DNA of 64,000 bases, from contig CALXYI010000003.1 of NCBI GenBank assembly GCA_944392935.1, positions 49,406 through 113,405 of the forward strand, read 5' to 3'. This stretch comes from an uncultured Spirochaetaceae bacterium (GTDB taxonomy: Bacteria > Spirochaetota > Spirochaetia > Sphaerochaetales > Sphaerochaetaceae). Positions 8,215-17,669 of this stretch are shown piece by piece. The notes beneath the pieces are model-generated. The model was not told the DNA's origin. It ran no database searches and worked only from the letters and a program-made list of their open reading frames with translations. How positions within the stretch are numbered: position 1 is the first letter of the stretch; each line of letters begins with the position of its first letter. The translations under genes and the position numbers were made by a program.

Positions 8215-11088
8215 TCATACCGATGATGTTAGATAGTCATAGATATCGCTGCGGACAGGGATCTTGAGCCTGTAGAGGATCTCGAATGCGGGTTTCCCGT
8301 CTACCTGGACCGGAACAGGTTCACCCTCTGCTTCTATCTCCCCGAGGAAGTAGAACTCCTTGCGTCCATCATCCTTGTTCTTCCTGACGAAAAGATAGAT
8401 GCGGTTATCCTTGTCCTCCGGAGTGCGCTTGTAGATATGATCAGCATCGCTGCTGTCGATCGACCTTGGCTTCTTTGAGAAGGCTATTATCTCAGAGGGA
8501 GACAGGAAACGGTCATCGTAGCTTATCGCATCCGGTTCCTTCTCGTAGTTGATGAATACTGGCAACGTCTTTGTGGGCTTGTCATATTTATAGCCTCCTA
8601 TATTGAGGGGTGTCTCACTTCTTTCCCAGCAGAGCAGCCTGCATACATCTTCATAAGTATACTTCTCGGAAAGGACGAATGACGTGCCTGGATAAGGGTT
8701 GCTGTATGCTTCCATGTATCTGGCAAGTCCATCTTCAACAATATCCCGAAGCTCTGAGCAGAATGCTGGATCGTACAGCATCCTGCGGAATCCGTCAGTC
8801 AGCAGGCCTGTCTGCTCATCGATTATGGCACAGCCTGAGTATTTACCTCTTTGGTCTGCCGTCTTTGGGAACAAGCAGGCGAGATTGACGGAAATGGAGT
8901 GCAGCAATGGACCATCCATTCCATATGCTGCTGTTTTGCCTGCAGCCTGAAGCAGCTCCCCCTCAAGGACTTCTGCGAGGAATTCAAGTTCATATCTGCG
9001 TTTTCCGGATGAGAAACTCTCGGAGATGTATACAAGCATGTTTTCCTGAGCCTCCGTGAGAGCTGCCTTGAAATCCGGTTCGGCTTTCTTCAGGAAGCTG
9101 TAGTATGAGCCGTACTTATCCACATATAGCTGGATGTCTATCGTATTGTCCTTCCTGAAATCGCTTATGCGGGGTATGCGGCCGAGCTTGTTCTTCAGGT
9201 CCAGGTATTTCTCCTTGAGGAACCTGGCTTGTGAGAAATCCGCATTGTCTATCCTGCGGTAGATCATGTCCCTGGCTATCGGATCGAAATCAATCGTCGA
9301 ACAGCCGGGAATCATCCTTGTTCCTTCCAGGGATATTCTTCTCAGATTATCCTTGTCATACGATGTATCGCCAGATAGTGCCACAGGTATGAGATAGTTC
9401 CTGTCATAGTTCGCGATGAAATCAAGGACGATCACGAAATCCTTTTCCGGATCCTTCCTGAGTCCCCTTCCAAGCTGCTGGACGAACACTATCACGGACT
9501 GTGTGGGGCGAAGCATGATTATCTGGTTCACTTTCGGTAGATCCACGCCTTCGTTCATCACGTCAACGGAGAGGATATAGTCAAGTGCCTCGCTCCCTTC
9601 CTCTGCCTGAAGCCTCTCCGAGAACCTGATCCTCTCATCGATCGATGTGCTTCCGGATACCGCGGCTGTCCTCAGCCCCCTCTCATTCATGAGCCGTGAG
9701 AGCTCCTCGGCCTCCTCGGTCCTGCTGCAGAATATGAGTCCTTTGACCCTGTCCCCTGCATGCCCGTAGAACCTTGCCTTCTCGATGATCCTGTCCACCC
9801 GTTCCTCTGATACGAGATGGGAGAATGCCTCCTTATCCTCCAGCTGCCGTCCATCCACGGCGATATCGCTTATCCCGAAATAATGGAAAGGGCACAGAAG
9901 ATCGTTCTCCAGCGCCTCCTGGAGACGTATGTCGCATGCGATATTGTAGTCGAAAAGCTCATAGATGTTGAAATGATCAGTCCTATCAGGTGTCGCTGAC
10001 ATGCCGAGGAGGAAGGCCGGGGTGAAATAATCCAGTATCCTCCTGTATGATTCAGCTCCGGCCCTGTGCACTTCATCAATGATGATGTAATCAAAGAAAT
10101 CCGGCGGGAATGCGCGGTAGACATCCTCCTTGGCGAAGGTGGATATGGTTGAGAATATGTACTTCCTGTCTGTTTCCCTCCTTCCGCCTGTAAGGTACCC
10201 GATATCCTTGCATATTCCTGATCCCAGTATCTTCTCGAAGCTTTCTGCGGTCTTTTCCAGTATCTGTCCTCTGTGCACCAGATAAAGCATATGCTTGGGA
10301 TTGAATGCCTTGACATCAAAGCAGCTGAGATATGTCTTCCCTGTACCAGTTGCCGCTATTATGAGGGCCTTCCTCTTTCCTTCCCTCCTGAGAAGCTGCA
10401 GGGCTTCAGTGGCTTTCCGCTGCATCAGGTTCGGTTTCGTTATATACGTCTCGATATGCTCCCCCTGATCACGGAGCAGCCTGGCTTTTCTGTGGTATTC
10501 CCTGTAGCGGATCTCGTATTCCCTGATCCAGCCATATGAGAGGGGAATGGCCTTTTCCCATAGTTCCTCGAATGCAGCAATGAAGTCAGCTGTATACTGG
10601 CCATTATTCATTGATGTTATATAAACATTCCATTCACGGTTTGTTTTCAGTGCAGTCTGTGTTATATTCGAGCTTCCGATTATGATGGTTGCCTGCTCTC
10701 CGGAGATGAAGCCGTATCCTTTTGTATGGAAGCCTTCGCCCGTTATGACCTTCGTTTCGATGAAGGAGGAAAGCGACAGAAGCCGCTTCAGGGCCTGAGG
10801 CTCGCTGAATGTGAGGTAATCTGTTGTTATTATCCGGCCTTTTACTCCTCTTTCCTCCGCTTCGGCAAGGCTCTGCAGCAGTACCTCGAGTCCGCTCTGG
10901 TTTATGAATGCAACAGAGAACATGAAGCTGTCTGCCTGTCGCAGCTCGCTGTTGAGGCAGTCACAGAGAAGCCGGGTCTCCTTTGTGTTCGCTATTATCT
11001 GTGGCTGCAGCTTCCGCTGGCTCTGTGCCCTGTGGTCTACGAAAGCTGTGTATGAGGCTTTCGTGATCTCCTCTGCTGTTGCTGTCAT
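8215..11088 (-). CDS. SF2 helicase with N-terminal PLD-like domain and C-terminal DUF3427
   Basis: The 957-residue protein joins three parts. Residues about 30-180 form a phospholipase-D-like domain with FHTKGYGF and IIGSSNIT, i.e. an HxK active-site motif near residues 121-123 and the following Gly-Ser-Ser-Asn. Residues about 220-570 are a superfamily 2 helicase: Walker A ATGTGKT (246-252), DEVH (338-341), SATP (364-367) and the arginine-finger motif QQLGRGLR. The C-terminal 350 residues match the DUF3427 region that accompanies such helicases. The family is often linked with DNA restriction or defence, with the PLD part as probable nuclease, but its role is not settled. The Vsr nuclease gene lies just upstream on the same strand. 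Confidence 0.88.
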   Translation of the reverse strand: MTATAEEITKASYTAFVDHRAQSQRKLQPQIIANTKETRLLCDCLNSELRQADSFMFSVAFINQSGLEVLLQSLAEAEERGVKGRIITTDYLTFSEPQALKRLLSLSSFIETKVITGEGFHTKGYGFISGEQATIIIGSSNITQTALKTNREWNVYITSMNNGQYTADFIAAFEELWEKAIPLSYGWIREYEIRYREYHRKARLLRDQGEHIETYITKPNLMQRKATEALQLLRREGKRKALIIAATGTGKTYLSCFDVKAFNPKHMLYLVHRGQILEKTAESFEKILGSGICKDIGYLTGGRRETDRKYIFSTISTFAKEDVYRAFPPDFFDYIIIDEVHRAGAESYRRILDYFTPAFLLGMSATPDRTDHFNIYELFDYNIACDIRLQEALENDLLCPFHYFGISDIAVDGRQLEDKEAFSHLVSEERVDRIIEKARFYGHAGDRVKGLIFCSRTEEAEELSRLMNERGLRTAAVSGSTSIDERIRFSERLQAEEGSEALDYILSVDVMNEGVDLPKVNQIIMLRPTQSVIVFVQQLGRGLRKDPEKDFVIVLDFIANYDRNYLIPVALSGDTSYDKDNLRRISLEGTRMIPGCSTIDFDPIARDMIYRRIDNADFSQARFLKEKYLDLKNKLGRIPRISDFRKDNTIDIQLYVDKYGSYYSFLKKAEPDFKAALTEAQENMLVYISESFSSGKRRYELEFLAEVLEGELLQAAGKTAAYGMDGPLLHSISVNLACLFPKTADQRGKYSGCAIIDEQTGLLTDGFRRMLYDPAFCSELRDIVEDGLARYMEAYSNPYPGTSFVLSEKYTYEDVCRLLCWERSETPLNIGGYKYDKPTKTLPVFINYEKEPDAISYDDRFLSPSEIIAFSKKPRSIDSSDADHIYKRTPEDKDNRIYLFVRKNKDDGRKEFYFLGEIEAEGEPVPVQVDGKPAFEILYRLKIPVRSDIYDYLTSSV

Positions 11089-11216
11089 GTGTCCAGGATA
11101 GCAGCAGAAGCGGAAAATGTGCAGCTTCCTGCTGCTGTCAAGCCGTCACATTATGTTTTCGCTGGTTGCTCCCGGGAGTTGGCATTTCCGTTCATTCTCT
11201 GCGTATTGGAGGTTCT

Positions 11217-11552
11217 ATGAGGATAATCGCTGTTTGTCTTATCGCGCTCCTTGCCATTGCGGGCTGCGATATGTCTGGGATGCTGGGAATCGACAGGCTC
11301 TATGAGTCGGCTATGGACAGGAGCCTTCCGCTTGTCTCCGGCGATAGCATGCTCTATTTCGGGTTCAGGGTCGAGAGCGCGGAGGCTGCAGGCAGCAGTC
11401 TCCATGTCCATGGTGATAAGGACGAGGTCTTCATCATCTCCAGCGGCATGATCACGAATGCCATGGGGGACAGGATAGCAGTGGAGGCAGGAGAGGGGAG
11501 GATACAGCTCATGCTTGCCGGCTGCGATCCTCTCGTCTTCTCTGCATCGTGA
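11217..11552 (+). CDS. Small predicted lipoprotein
   Basis: The 111-residue protein begins with a short lipoprotein signal: a positive MR start, a hydrophobic core IIAVCLIALLAIA and a lipobox ending in IAGC, with Cys16 as the likely lipidated residue. I do not recognise the mature part; it looks like a small beta-strand domain. The start is decided by a perfect GGAGG site 5 bases before the ATG at 11217. Its last 44 bases overlap the convergent Vsr gene. It is probably anchored in a membrane facing the periplasm. Confidence 0.75.
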   Translation: MRIIAVCLIALLAIAGCDMSGMLGIDRLYESAMDRSLPLVSGDSMLYFGFRVESAEAAGSSLHVHGDKDEVFIISSGMITNAMGDRIAVEAGEGRIQLMLAGCDPLVFSAS

Positions 11553-11958
11553 CTTTCCTCTCGGCTATGATCCTTTCGATCATGGCCGAGACATCCTCCG
11601 GACTCTGCCTTATCTCATGCTCCCAGACACGGATGACCGTGTAACCCATGCTCTCAAGCACATGGTTCACTTCCACGTCCTTCTGCATATTCCTCTCGAT
11701 CTTCGGTATCCAGTAGTCCCTGTGCGACTTTATGCTGTCCTTTCTGTTCTCCCAGTCGTAGCCATGCCAGAAATCACCATCGCAGAAGATGGCTATCCTG
11801 TATTTCCTTATCGATATATCCGGATGCCCGTATACGGCCTTGCTGTTCTTCCGGAAGCGCAGGCCTCTGTGCCATAGGGAACGGGAGAGGATCCTCTCGA
11901 TGGATGTATCCCTTCCCCGTATCCTGGACATGCAGTAGCTGCGCTGCTCCTCCGTCAT
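11509..11958 (-). CDS. vsr: Very short patch repair (Vsr-type) DNA mismatch endonuclease
   Basis: Vsr nicks DNA at T:G mismatches that arise when 5-methylcytosine deaminates. The 149 residues contain the family signatures: QRSYCMSRIRGRDT at the start, a GHPDISI strand with the metal-binding Asp, FCDGDFWHGYDW, the KIERNMQKD helix and WEHEIRQ. The length is close to that of known Vsr proteins. No Dcm cytosine methylase lies in the window, which is unusual. The upstream esterase gene ends in TGATG, so its stop overlaps this start codon and the two are probably cotranslated. The helicase with PLD domain follows further downstream on the same strand. Confidence 0.9.
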   Translation of the reverse strand: MTEEQRSYCMSRIRGRDTSIERILSRSLWHRGLRFRKNSKAVYGHPDISIRKYRIAIFCDGDFWHGYDWENRKDSIKSHRDYWIPKIERNMQKDVEVNHVLESMGYTVIRVWEHEIRQSPEDVSAMIERIIAERKVTMQRRREDRSRQA

Positions 11959-12971
11959 CAGAGCCTCTTCTCTTCTCCGAGCTCCCGTTCGGTGACGAGC
12001 TGGACATTCTCAGGTGACCTGCCTGCGATGAACTGCCTGGCGGCGCATTCCCCTTCAAGCCTTCCCGGGGCACTGCGGTATGCCATGAAGCCATGGTATG
12101 CCCCCTTCGCTTCAAGGGCCTTCGCCTTGGTGCCTGCGGCATTGAGGGCATCTGCGTAAAGCTTGCCATCATCGGAAAGCGGATCGAGCTCTGCTGTGAT
12201 GATCAGTGCAGGCGGGAGGCGCGAAAGGTCGGGGCTCAGGGCTGGTGAGAACATCGGCGAGAGTATGTCCTTGGGTTCGCGCTCATAGTTCTTCACATAG
12301 AATGAGAGCATCCTCTCGTTGAGCATCGGGCTGTCCTTGTGGTCAAGCATCGACTGCGTCCTGAGACGGCAGTCAGTGATCGGGTAGAACAGCAGCTGGC
12401 CAGCCAGCTGCGGGCCTTTCCTGTCGCGGGCGAGGAGGGCTGTCACTGCTGCGAGGTTCCCTCCTGCGCTGTCCCCCGCGATGAATATCCTGTCTGGATC
12501 GACCTTCCAGTATTTCGCTCCTTCTGCTGCCCACAGCAGTGCATCGTAGCAGTCTTCCGCAGCTGTCGGGAACCTGTATCTGGGAGCAAGGCGGTAGTCT
12601 ATCATCAGCACCGCGGATCCGGTGACCTCGGCGAAATGCTGCATGAACGCAGAGTAGAACCCCATGTTCCCGAATACCCATCCGCCGCCATGGCAGAAGA
12701 TCGTGAGGGGTACAAGCCCGGTGAGCGCGGAGAGCTTGGGATTGGAGAAGTAGTATCCTGTGACAGCTCCGTTCGTCACCGGTATGACGAATGTCGAGAC
12801 GTAGATGTCCTTAGAGGAGCGTACGAGCTGCCTTGCATCACGCCGCGTGATCGTCATTGTATTTATATTGTTTATCAGGTCGTCCGAAAGGGATTCCGGG
12901 TCTCTTGCCTGGAAGCGGCTTGAGAGCTCGATAATCCTCCTCATCCGGCCTGTCAGCTTATATTCCGGCAT
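11958..12971 (-). CDS. Alpha/beta hydrolase, hormone-sensitive-lipase-type esterase
   Basis: The protein is a 337-residue alpha/beta hydrolase of the HSL/acetyl-esterase family, which cleaves short-chain esters. It shows the HGGGWVFG oxyanion motif (about residues 93-100), the nucleophile elbow GDSAGGN (about 165-171) and a late GAYHGF histidine that would complete the Ser-Asp-His triad, with Asp in the preceding AELDPL segment. There is no signal peptide, so it should act in the cytosol. Its stop codon overlaps the start of vsr (TGATG). The natural substrate is unknown. Confidence 0.9.
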   Translation of the reverse strand: MPEYKLTGRMRRIIELSSRFQARDPESLSDDLINNINTMTITRRDARQLVRSSKDIYVSTFVIPVTNGAVTGYYFSNPKLSALTGLVPLTIFCHGGGWVFGNMGFYSAFMQHFAEVTGSAVLMIDYRLAPRYRFPTAAEDCYDALLWAAEGAKYWKVDPDRIFIAGDSAGGNLAAVTALLARDRKGPQLAGQLLFYPITDCRLRTQSMLDHKDSPMLNERMLSFYVKNYEREPKDILSPMFSPALSPDLSRLPPALIITAELDPLSDDGKLYADALNAAGTKAKALEAKGAYHGFMAYRSAPGRLEGECAARQFIAGRSPENVQLVTERELGEEKRL

Positions 12972-13020
12972 AATGACATCGTATAGTTAATAAGCTGTGC
13001 AGGCAAGTGCAAAAGCCTTT

Positions 13021-14379
13021 TCAGGGCTCTGGTGGCCCTTTGATGAGTATCTTCCCCAGGTTCAGCAGGAATACCGCGGCTGTCACGGAGGCGGACAGGG
13101 CGTCTGAGATCGACTCCGCAAGGAATACGCCTTTTACCCCCAGCGGGGTGGATGAGAGGATATAGACGAGGGGGATGAGCAGGATGATCTTCCGGAATAT
13201 GGCCAGGAAGAGGGAGATCCTGGCCTGCTCGAGGCCGAGGAACGTGTTCTGGGAGCAGCTCTGGAGACCGAATATCGCGAAGCCCGTTATGAAGAACTTC
13301 ATGTATGGAGAGGCGTATGCGATGAGGGCCTTGTCGGATGTGAACATCCCTATGATGGCTGCGGGGAGGAGGTTGCATGCGGATGAGATGATGAAGCAGT
13401 ACGCTGCCTCCACTGCCAGTGCGAATCCGTATATCTCCTTCACCCTCCCGTTGAGGCGGGCGCCGAAGTTGTAGCTCACAAGCGGGGTGACTGCCTGGTT
13501 CATCCCCATGAGAGGCATCATCGCGAATGACATGACGGAGGAGAATATGGTCATCGTGCCCACTGCCATGTCGCCGGCGAGGAACTGGAGACGGGAATTG
13601 AATACCACGTTTATGGCGGCTTCAGTCGCGCTCATTATGAACGGGGATACGCCGAGGGCTGTTATCTGCATCAGCAGCCTCCTGCTGATGACCGGCTTCT
13701 GCATGCGTAGCCTCATGGTGCTGCGCCGGCTGGAGAGGAAGAGAACGACATACAGCGCGGAGGCTCCCTGGCTCAGCACGGTGGCTATCGCCGCGCCGGA
13801 GGCACCCATTCCGAATACGAATATGAAGACAGGGTCAAGGATGATGTTGATGATGGCTCCTATCACGACAGTGAGCATGCTCATCGTTGTCCTTCCCTGT
13901 GCTGATATGAATGGATTGAGCCCCAGCGTCAGCAGTACGAACGGGGTCCCTATGAGATAGATGGAAAGGTATTCATCCGCGTAGGCGGCTGTTGTCTCCG
14001 AGGCGCCGAAAAGGTATATGAGGTCTGCCTTCAGCGCATAGAAGGCAGCCATCAGGATGAATGACAGCACCACCAGCGATGCAGCAGCTGTGCCGAGGAT
14101 CTCCTCTGCCTTCCTCTCCTGCTTCTGCCCGAGCCTGATCGCGGCAAGGGGACCGCCTCCGTTCCCTATGAGATTGGAGAATGCCGTGATGAGCAGGATC
14201 ACGGGATAGGTGATGCCCACGCCCGTGAGGATATCCGCACCGGCAGCTTCGATGTGGCCGAGGTATATGCGGTCCACTATGTTGTAAAGCCCGTTGACAA
14301 GCTGCGCGACGATAAGGGGCAATGCCATAGACAACACAAGCCCCGGCACACGCTTCGTACCCAGTTCGCTCTGCTGCAT
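13021..14379 (-). CDS. MATE family efflux transporter (third of four)
   Basis: A 452-residue MATE exporter with two six-helix halves. Family features are LYNIVDRIYLGHI, GNGGGPLAA, INIILDPVFIFVFGMG and QAVTPLVSYNFGA. It resembles the genes at 3388 and 6232 more than the one at 25656, judging by shared wording around helix 1 and the mid-protein repeat. It ends 50 bases from the esterase start on the same strand and faces argC across a 144-base gap. The substrate is unknown. Confidence 0.9.
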   Translation of the reverse strand: MQQSELGTKRVPGLVLSMALPLIVAQLVNGLYNIVDRIYLGHIEAAGADILTGVGITYPVILLITAFSNLIGNGGGPLAAIRLGQKQERKAEEILGTAAASLVVLSFILMAAFYALKADLIYLFGASETTAAYADEYLSIYLIGTPFVLLTLGLNPFISAQGRTTMSMLTVVIGAIINIILDPVFIFVFGMGASGAAIATVLSQGASALYVVLFLSSRRSTMRLRMQKPVISRRLLMQITALGVSPFIMSATEAAINVVFNSRLQFLAGDMAVGTMTIFSSVMSFAMMPLMGMNQAVTPLVSYNFGARLNGRVKEIYGFALAVEAAYCFIISSACNLLPAAIIGMFTSDKALIAYASPYMKFFITGFAIFGLQSCSQNTFLGLEQARISLFLAIFRKIILLIPLVYILSSTPLGVKGVFLAESISDALSASVTAAVFLLNLGKILIKGPPEP

Positions 14380-14440
14380 GGCATGACCATACCACTAAGC
14401 CCCTAAACAGTGAATAACCCTGCGGAATCCGATAAAAAAC

Positions 14441-14500
14441 TGCATATTGCATTAAATATTTATGCAAGGTAGTGGCATAATAGGCTTGTTTGTGTATAAT
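14441..14500 (+). promoter_or_regulatory. argC promoter with candidate ArgR operator
   Basis: A promoter with GTGGCA (14472-14477), a 17-base spacer and a perfect TATAAT (14495-14500) lies just before argC. Upstream, 14441-14466 is an AT-rich stretch with TGCAT at its left end and ATGCA at its right end, plus an internal TTGCAT. The argR promoter in this window has the same TGCAT/ATGCA pairs, so this is a likely arginine-repressor site. The order of parts is seen; the binding is inferred. Confidence 0.5.
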
Positions 14501-14523
14501 TATGCCATATTCTGGAGGTGGTT

Positions 14524-15558
14524 ATGGTCAAAGCGGCAATACTCGGTGCTACAGGCTATGCCGGAGCGGAGCTCGTCCGCCTGCTTTCATATCATCCTGA
14601 TGCCGCAGTCGTATACCCGGCATCCCATTCCTATGCGGGGAAGAAGTTCTCCGATATATACCCGGGGATGAAGGGCGTTGCGGATATGACGCTCAGGGAA
14701 GACGACATCGCAGCGGCAGCGGAGGAGGCCGATGTCATATTCCTTGCGCTTCCGGCAGGGCTCGCATCCTCGCTCGTGAATGAGGAGATCCTCGGCAAGG
14801 CTGCCGTGATAGATATCGGAGCTGACTACCGCCTGCATGACAGAGGCATATACGAGAAGTGGTACAGGACCGGGCATCACTCGCCCCAGCTGCTTGGGGA
14901 GGCTGTATACGGACTGCCTGAGATACACCGGGCAGATATCAGGGGAAGGCGGCTCATCGCCAATCCGGGATGCTATACGACCTGTTCCATACTCACGCTC
15001 TATCCTCTGCTGAAGAACAGGCTGGTGGATACCAGGGGAATCATCATCGATGCCAAGAGCGGCACGTCAGGAGCAGGCAGGGGGGAGAAGCTTGCCTCGC
15101 TGTTCTGCGAGGTCAATGAGTCGATAAAGCCCTACGGGGTCGCCTCGCATCGCCATACTCCTGAGATAGAGCAGGAGCTCTCGGAGGCTGCGGGGGAGAG
15201 CATCACGCTTCAGTTCACTCCGCATCTGGTACCGATGAACAGGGGGATACTCGCGACATGCTATGCACGTCTCAGGGATGGGGTGTCTGCCGCGGATGTC
15301 GAGGAGGCGTATTCCATGTATTCAGGGGAGCCTTTCATCAGGATCATCAGCACGCCTCCGGAGACAAGGTTCGTGAAGGGGACCAATACCGTTGATATAT
15401 CCTGGCGCCTCGATGAGAGGACGGGGAACATCATAGCGATGGGAGCCATAGACAATCTTGTGAAGGGCGCGGCAGGACAGGCCGTGCAGAATATGAACAT
15501 AGTCTTCGGCCTTGACGAGACGGAAGGGCTGATGGGAGGAGCGGGGTCGCCGTTCTGA
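14524..15558 (+). CDS. argC: N-acetyl-gamma-glutamyl-phosphate reductase
   Basis: ArgC reduces N-acetylglutamyl phosphate to the semialdehyde with NADPH, the third step of arginine synthesis. The 344 residues open with the dinucleotide-binding motif GATGYAGAELVRLL and contain the active-site cysteine in NPGCYTTCSIL (about residues 145-155) and HRHTPEIEQEL with a catalytic histidine. The ATG at 14524 lies 6 bases after a GGAGG site; a GTG at 14518 is too close to it. It heads the argC-argJ-argB-argD operon and ends 12 bases before argJ. Confidence 0.96.
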   Translation: MVKAAILGATGYAGAELVRLLSYHPDAAVVYPASHSYAGKKFSDIYPGMKGVADMTLREDDIAAAAEEADVIFLALPAGLASSLVNEEILGKAAVIDIGADYRLHDRGIYEKWYRTGHHSPQLLGEAVYGLPEIHRADIRGRRLIANPGCYTTCSILTLYPLLKNRLVDTRGIIIDAKSGTSGAGRGEKLASLFCEVNESIKPYGVASHRHTPEIEQELSEAAGESITLQFTPHLVPMNRGILATCYARLRDGVSAADVEEAYSMYSGEPFIRIISTPPETRFVKGTNTVDISWRLDERTGNIIAMGAIDNLVKGAAGQAVQNMNIVFGLDETEGLMGGAGSPF

Positions 15559-15570
15559 GGGAAGGATGAT

Positions 15571-16782
15571 ATGGAGATACTCGAAGGCAGCATAACAGCA
15601 CCGGCAGGATTCGCCGCAGCCGGGATACATGCAGGACTGAAGAAGGCGAAGAAGGACATGGCGGCCATAGTATCCGCCTGCGATGCGGTGACAGCCGCGA
15701 CATTCACGACCAACAAGGTGAAGGCAGCTCCGGTGATCTGGGATCAGGGAGTGCTGAAGGGCGGCATGGCCAGGGCTGTGATCGTGAACAGCGGCAATGC
15801 CAATGCCTGCACAGGGGAAGACGGGCTCAGGGATGCGGAGACGACTGCGGGGATAGCGGCATCCCTTCTGGGGACGGAGAAGGGGAAGGTCTATGTATCC
15901 TCTACCGGCGTCATAGGCGTGAAGCTCGATATGGAGAGGATCGTGAGCGGCGTGAGGACGCTCTGCCCGCTCGTGTCCGCAGACGGCGGGCATGAGGCGG
16001 CGGAGGCCATCTGCACGACGGACACATTCACGAAGGAAGCCGCAGCCTCTGTGATGATAGGGAATGTGAAGGTCACTGTCGGAGGGATGGCGAAGGGATC
16101 CGGGATGATACATCCCAACATGGCCACGATGCTCAGCTACATAACCACCGATGCCGTCATTTCACAGGAGACGCTGCAGCATCTTCTCGGAGCGACTGTC
16201 GAGGATACATTCAACATGATATCCGTAGATGGCGACACATCCACGAATGATACATGCATCGTCCTTGCGAACGGCATGGCAGGCAATGCGGAGATCCTGT
16301 ACGGCACGAAGGAATACGAGGAGTTCAGCGAGGCATTCAGGCATGTCCTCGGAACGCTTGCCCGCATGATAACCCGGGACGGTGAAGGGGCAGGGCGCTT
16401 CATCGAGATGAAGGTGTCCAATGCGCTCTCGAAGGAGGATGCGAGGAAGCTTGCACGCTCTGTCGTATCGTCATCGCTCGTGAAGGCCGCGTTCTTCGGC
16501 TCCGATGCTAACTGGGGCAGGATAATGTGCGCCATGGGCTATTCCGGCGCAGATTTCGATCCATCCCTTGTGGATCTCTCCTTCACGTCCCCTGCCGGTA
16601 CCATTGAGGTCGTGCACTCCGGCGATCCGGTCCCGTTCGATGAGGATGAGGCCAAGCGCATACTCCTCGAGAAGGAGATAACGGTGGCTGCGGACTGCCA
16701 TCAGGGCGCTTCATCCGCCGTAGCCTGGGGATGCGACCTGACATACGACTACGTCAGGATAAACGGGGACTACAGGAGCTAG
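15571..16782 (+). CDS. argJ: Bifunctional ornithine acetyltransferase / N-acetylglutamate synthase
   Basis: ArgJ moves the acetyl group from N-acetylornithine to glutamate, which recycles acetyl groups and can start the pathway from acetyl-CoA. The 403 residues include the self-cleavage site in GMIHPNMATML, where the Ala-Thr bond is cut and the Thr becomes the nucleophile of the beta chain (near residue 185). SGNANACTGEDG and GDTSTNDT are further family motifs. With ArgJ present, the cyclic acetyl pathway is expected, so a separate argE is not needed. argB follows after 2 bases. Confidence 0.97.
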   Translation: MEILEGSITAPAGFAAAGIHAGLKKAKKDMAAIVSACDAVTAATFTTNKVKAAPVIWDQGVLKGGMARAVIVNSGNANACTGEDGLRDAETTAGIAASLLGTEKGKVYVSSTGVIGVKLDMERIVSGVRTLCPLVSADGGHEAAEAICTTDTFTKEAAASVMIGNVKVTVGGMAKGSGMIHPNMATMLSYITTDAVISQETLQHLLGATVEDTFNMISVDGDTSTNDTCIVLANGMAGNAEILYGTKEYEEFSEAFRHVLGTLARMITRDGEGAGRFIEMKVSNALSKEDARKLARSVVSSSLVKAAFFGSDANWGRIMCAMGYSGADFDPSLVDLSFTSPAGTIEVVHSGDPVPFDEDEAKRILLEKEITVAADCHQGASSAVAWGCDLTYDYVRINGDYRS

Positions 16783-16784
16783 CC

Positions 16785-17669
16785 ATGTACGAGAAGGAAC
16801 AGGCGAAGGCCGAGATACTCATAGAAGCCATACCTTATATCAGGAAGTTCGCGGGAGAGACCGTCGTCATAAAGTACGGCGGCTCCGCGATGGTCGATGA
16901 GAAGCTCAAGAAATCCGTCATAAAGGATATCGCGATGCTGAAGTACATAGGGCTGCATCCGATAGTGGTCCATGGCGGCGGCAAGGAGATAACGTCGCTT
17001 CTTTCCAGGCTCGGGAAGGAGACTGTCTTCGTTGATGGCCTCAGGGTCACCGATGCGGAGACTGCAGGCATCGCGGAAATGGTCCTTTCCGGTTCGGTCG
17101 GCAAGAGCCTTGTCGAGAATCTGGAGGCTGTCGGGATACAGGCATGCGGCATCAACGGCAAGGACGGGCATACGCTGCTGGCGAGGAAGAAGGTGGATGA
17201 TAAGGGCAGGGACCTGGGATTCGTCGGGGAGATAGAGAAGGTCGACGCCCATCTGATATCCACGCTGACGGGTGCGGGATTCGTTCCTGTCATCTCCCCT
17301 GTCGGAGTCGACGCGTTCTCGCAGACATACAACGTCAATGCCGATTACGCGGCATCGGCGATCGCAGGGGCCCTCGGCGCCCAGAAGCTCATATTCCTCA
17401 CCGATGTCGAGGGCATCCTCCGCGACAAGGATGATCCGCGGACGATAATCCGCAGGATGAATGCGGACGAGGCCAGGGAGATGATAGCTGATGGCACGAT
17501 AAAGGGCGGCATGATCCCGAAGGTGGAGTGCTGCCTGGATGCCCTCTCGAAGGGCGTCAAGTCCGTGCATGTCCTCGATGGAAGGCTTCCGCATTCGATA
17601 CTCCTCGAGATATTCACAGCAGAAGGCATCGGCACGATGCTCACACCGGAGGTTGGAAATGGCAAATAA
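16785..17669 (+). CDS. argB: Acetylglutamate kinase
   Basis: ArgB phosphorylates N-acetylglutamate with ATP, usually the arginine-inhibited step. The 294 residues contain the kinase motifs VVIKYGGSAM (about 26-35), VVHGGGKEITSLL (about 62-74), NVNADYAASAIA (about 185-196) and GGMIPKVE (about 246-253). The helix before the first motif (KAEILIEAIPYIRKF) resembles the N-terminal arm of arginine-sensitive, hexameric ArgB forms. The ATG at 16785 has an AGGAG site inside the end of argJ. The frame overlaps argD by 11 bases. Confidence 0.97.
   Translation: MYEKEQAKAEILIEAIPYIRKFAGETVVIKYGGSAMVDEKLKKSVIKDIAMLKYIGLHPIVVHGGGKEITSLLSRLGKETVFVDGLRVTDAETAGIAEMVLSGSVGKSLVENLEAVGIQACGINGKDGHTLLARKKVDDKGRDLGFVGEIEKVDAHLISTLTGAGFVPVISPVGVDAFSQTYNVNADYAASAIAGALGAQKLIFLTDVEGILRDKDDPRTIIRRMNADEAREMIADGTIKGGMIPKVECCLDALSKGVKSVHVLDGRLPHSILLEIFTAEGIGTMLTPEVGNGK

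Noticed and set aside
17539..17658. Upstream extension of argD
   Set aside because: It lies within argB; the GGAGG site and normal ArgD start are at 17659.
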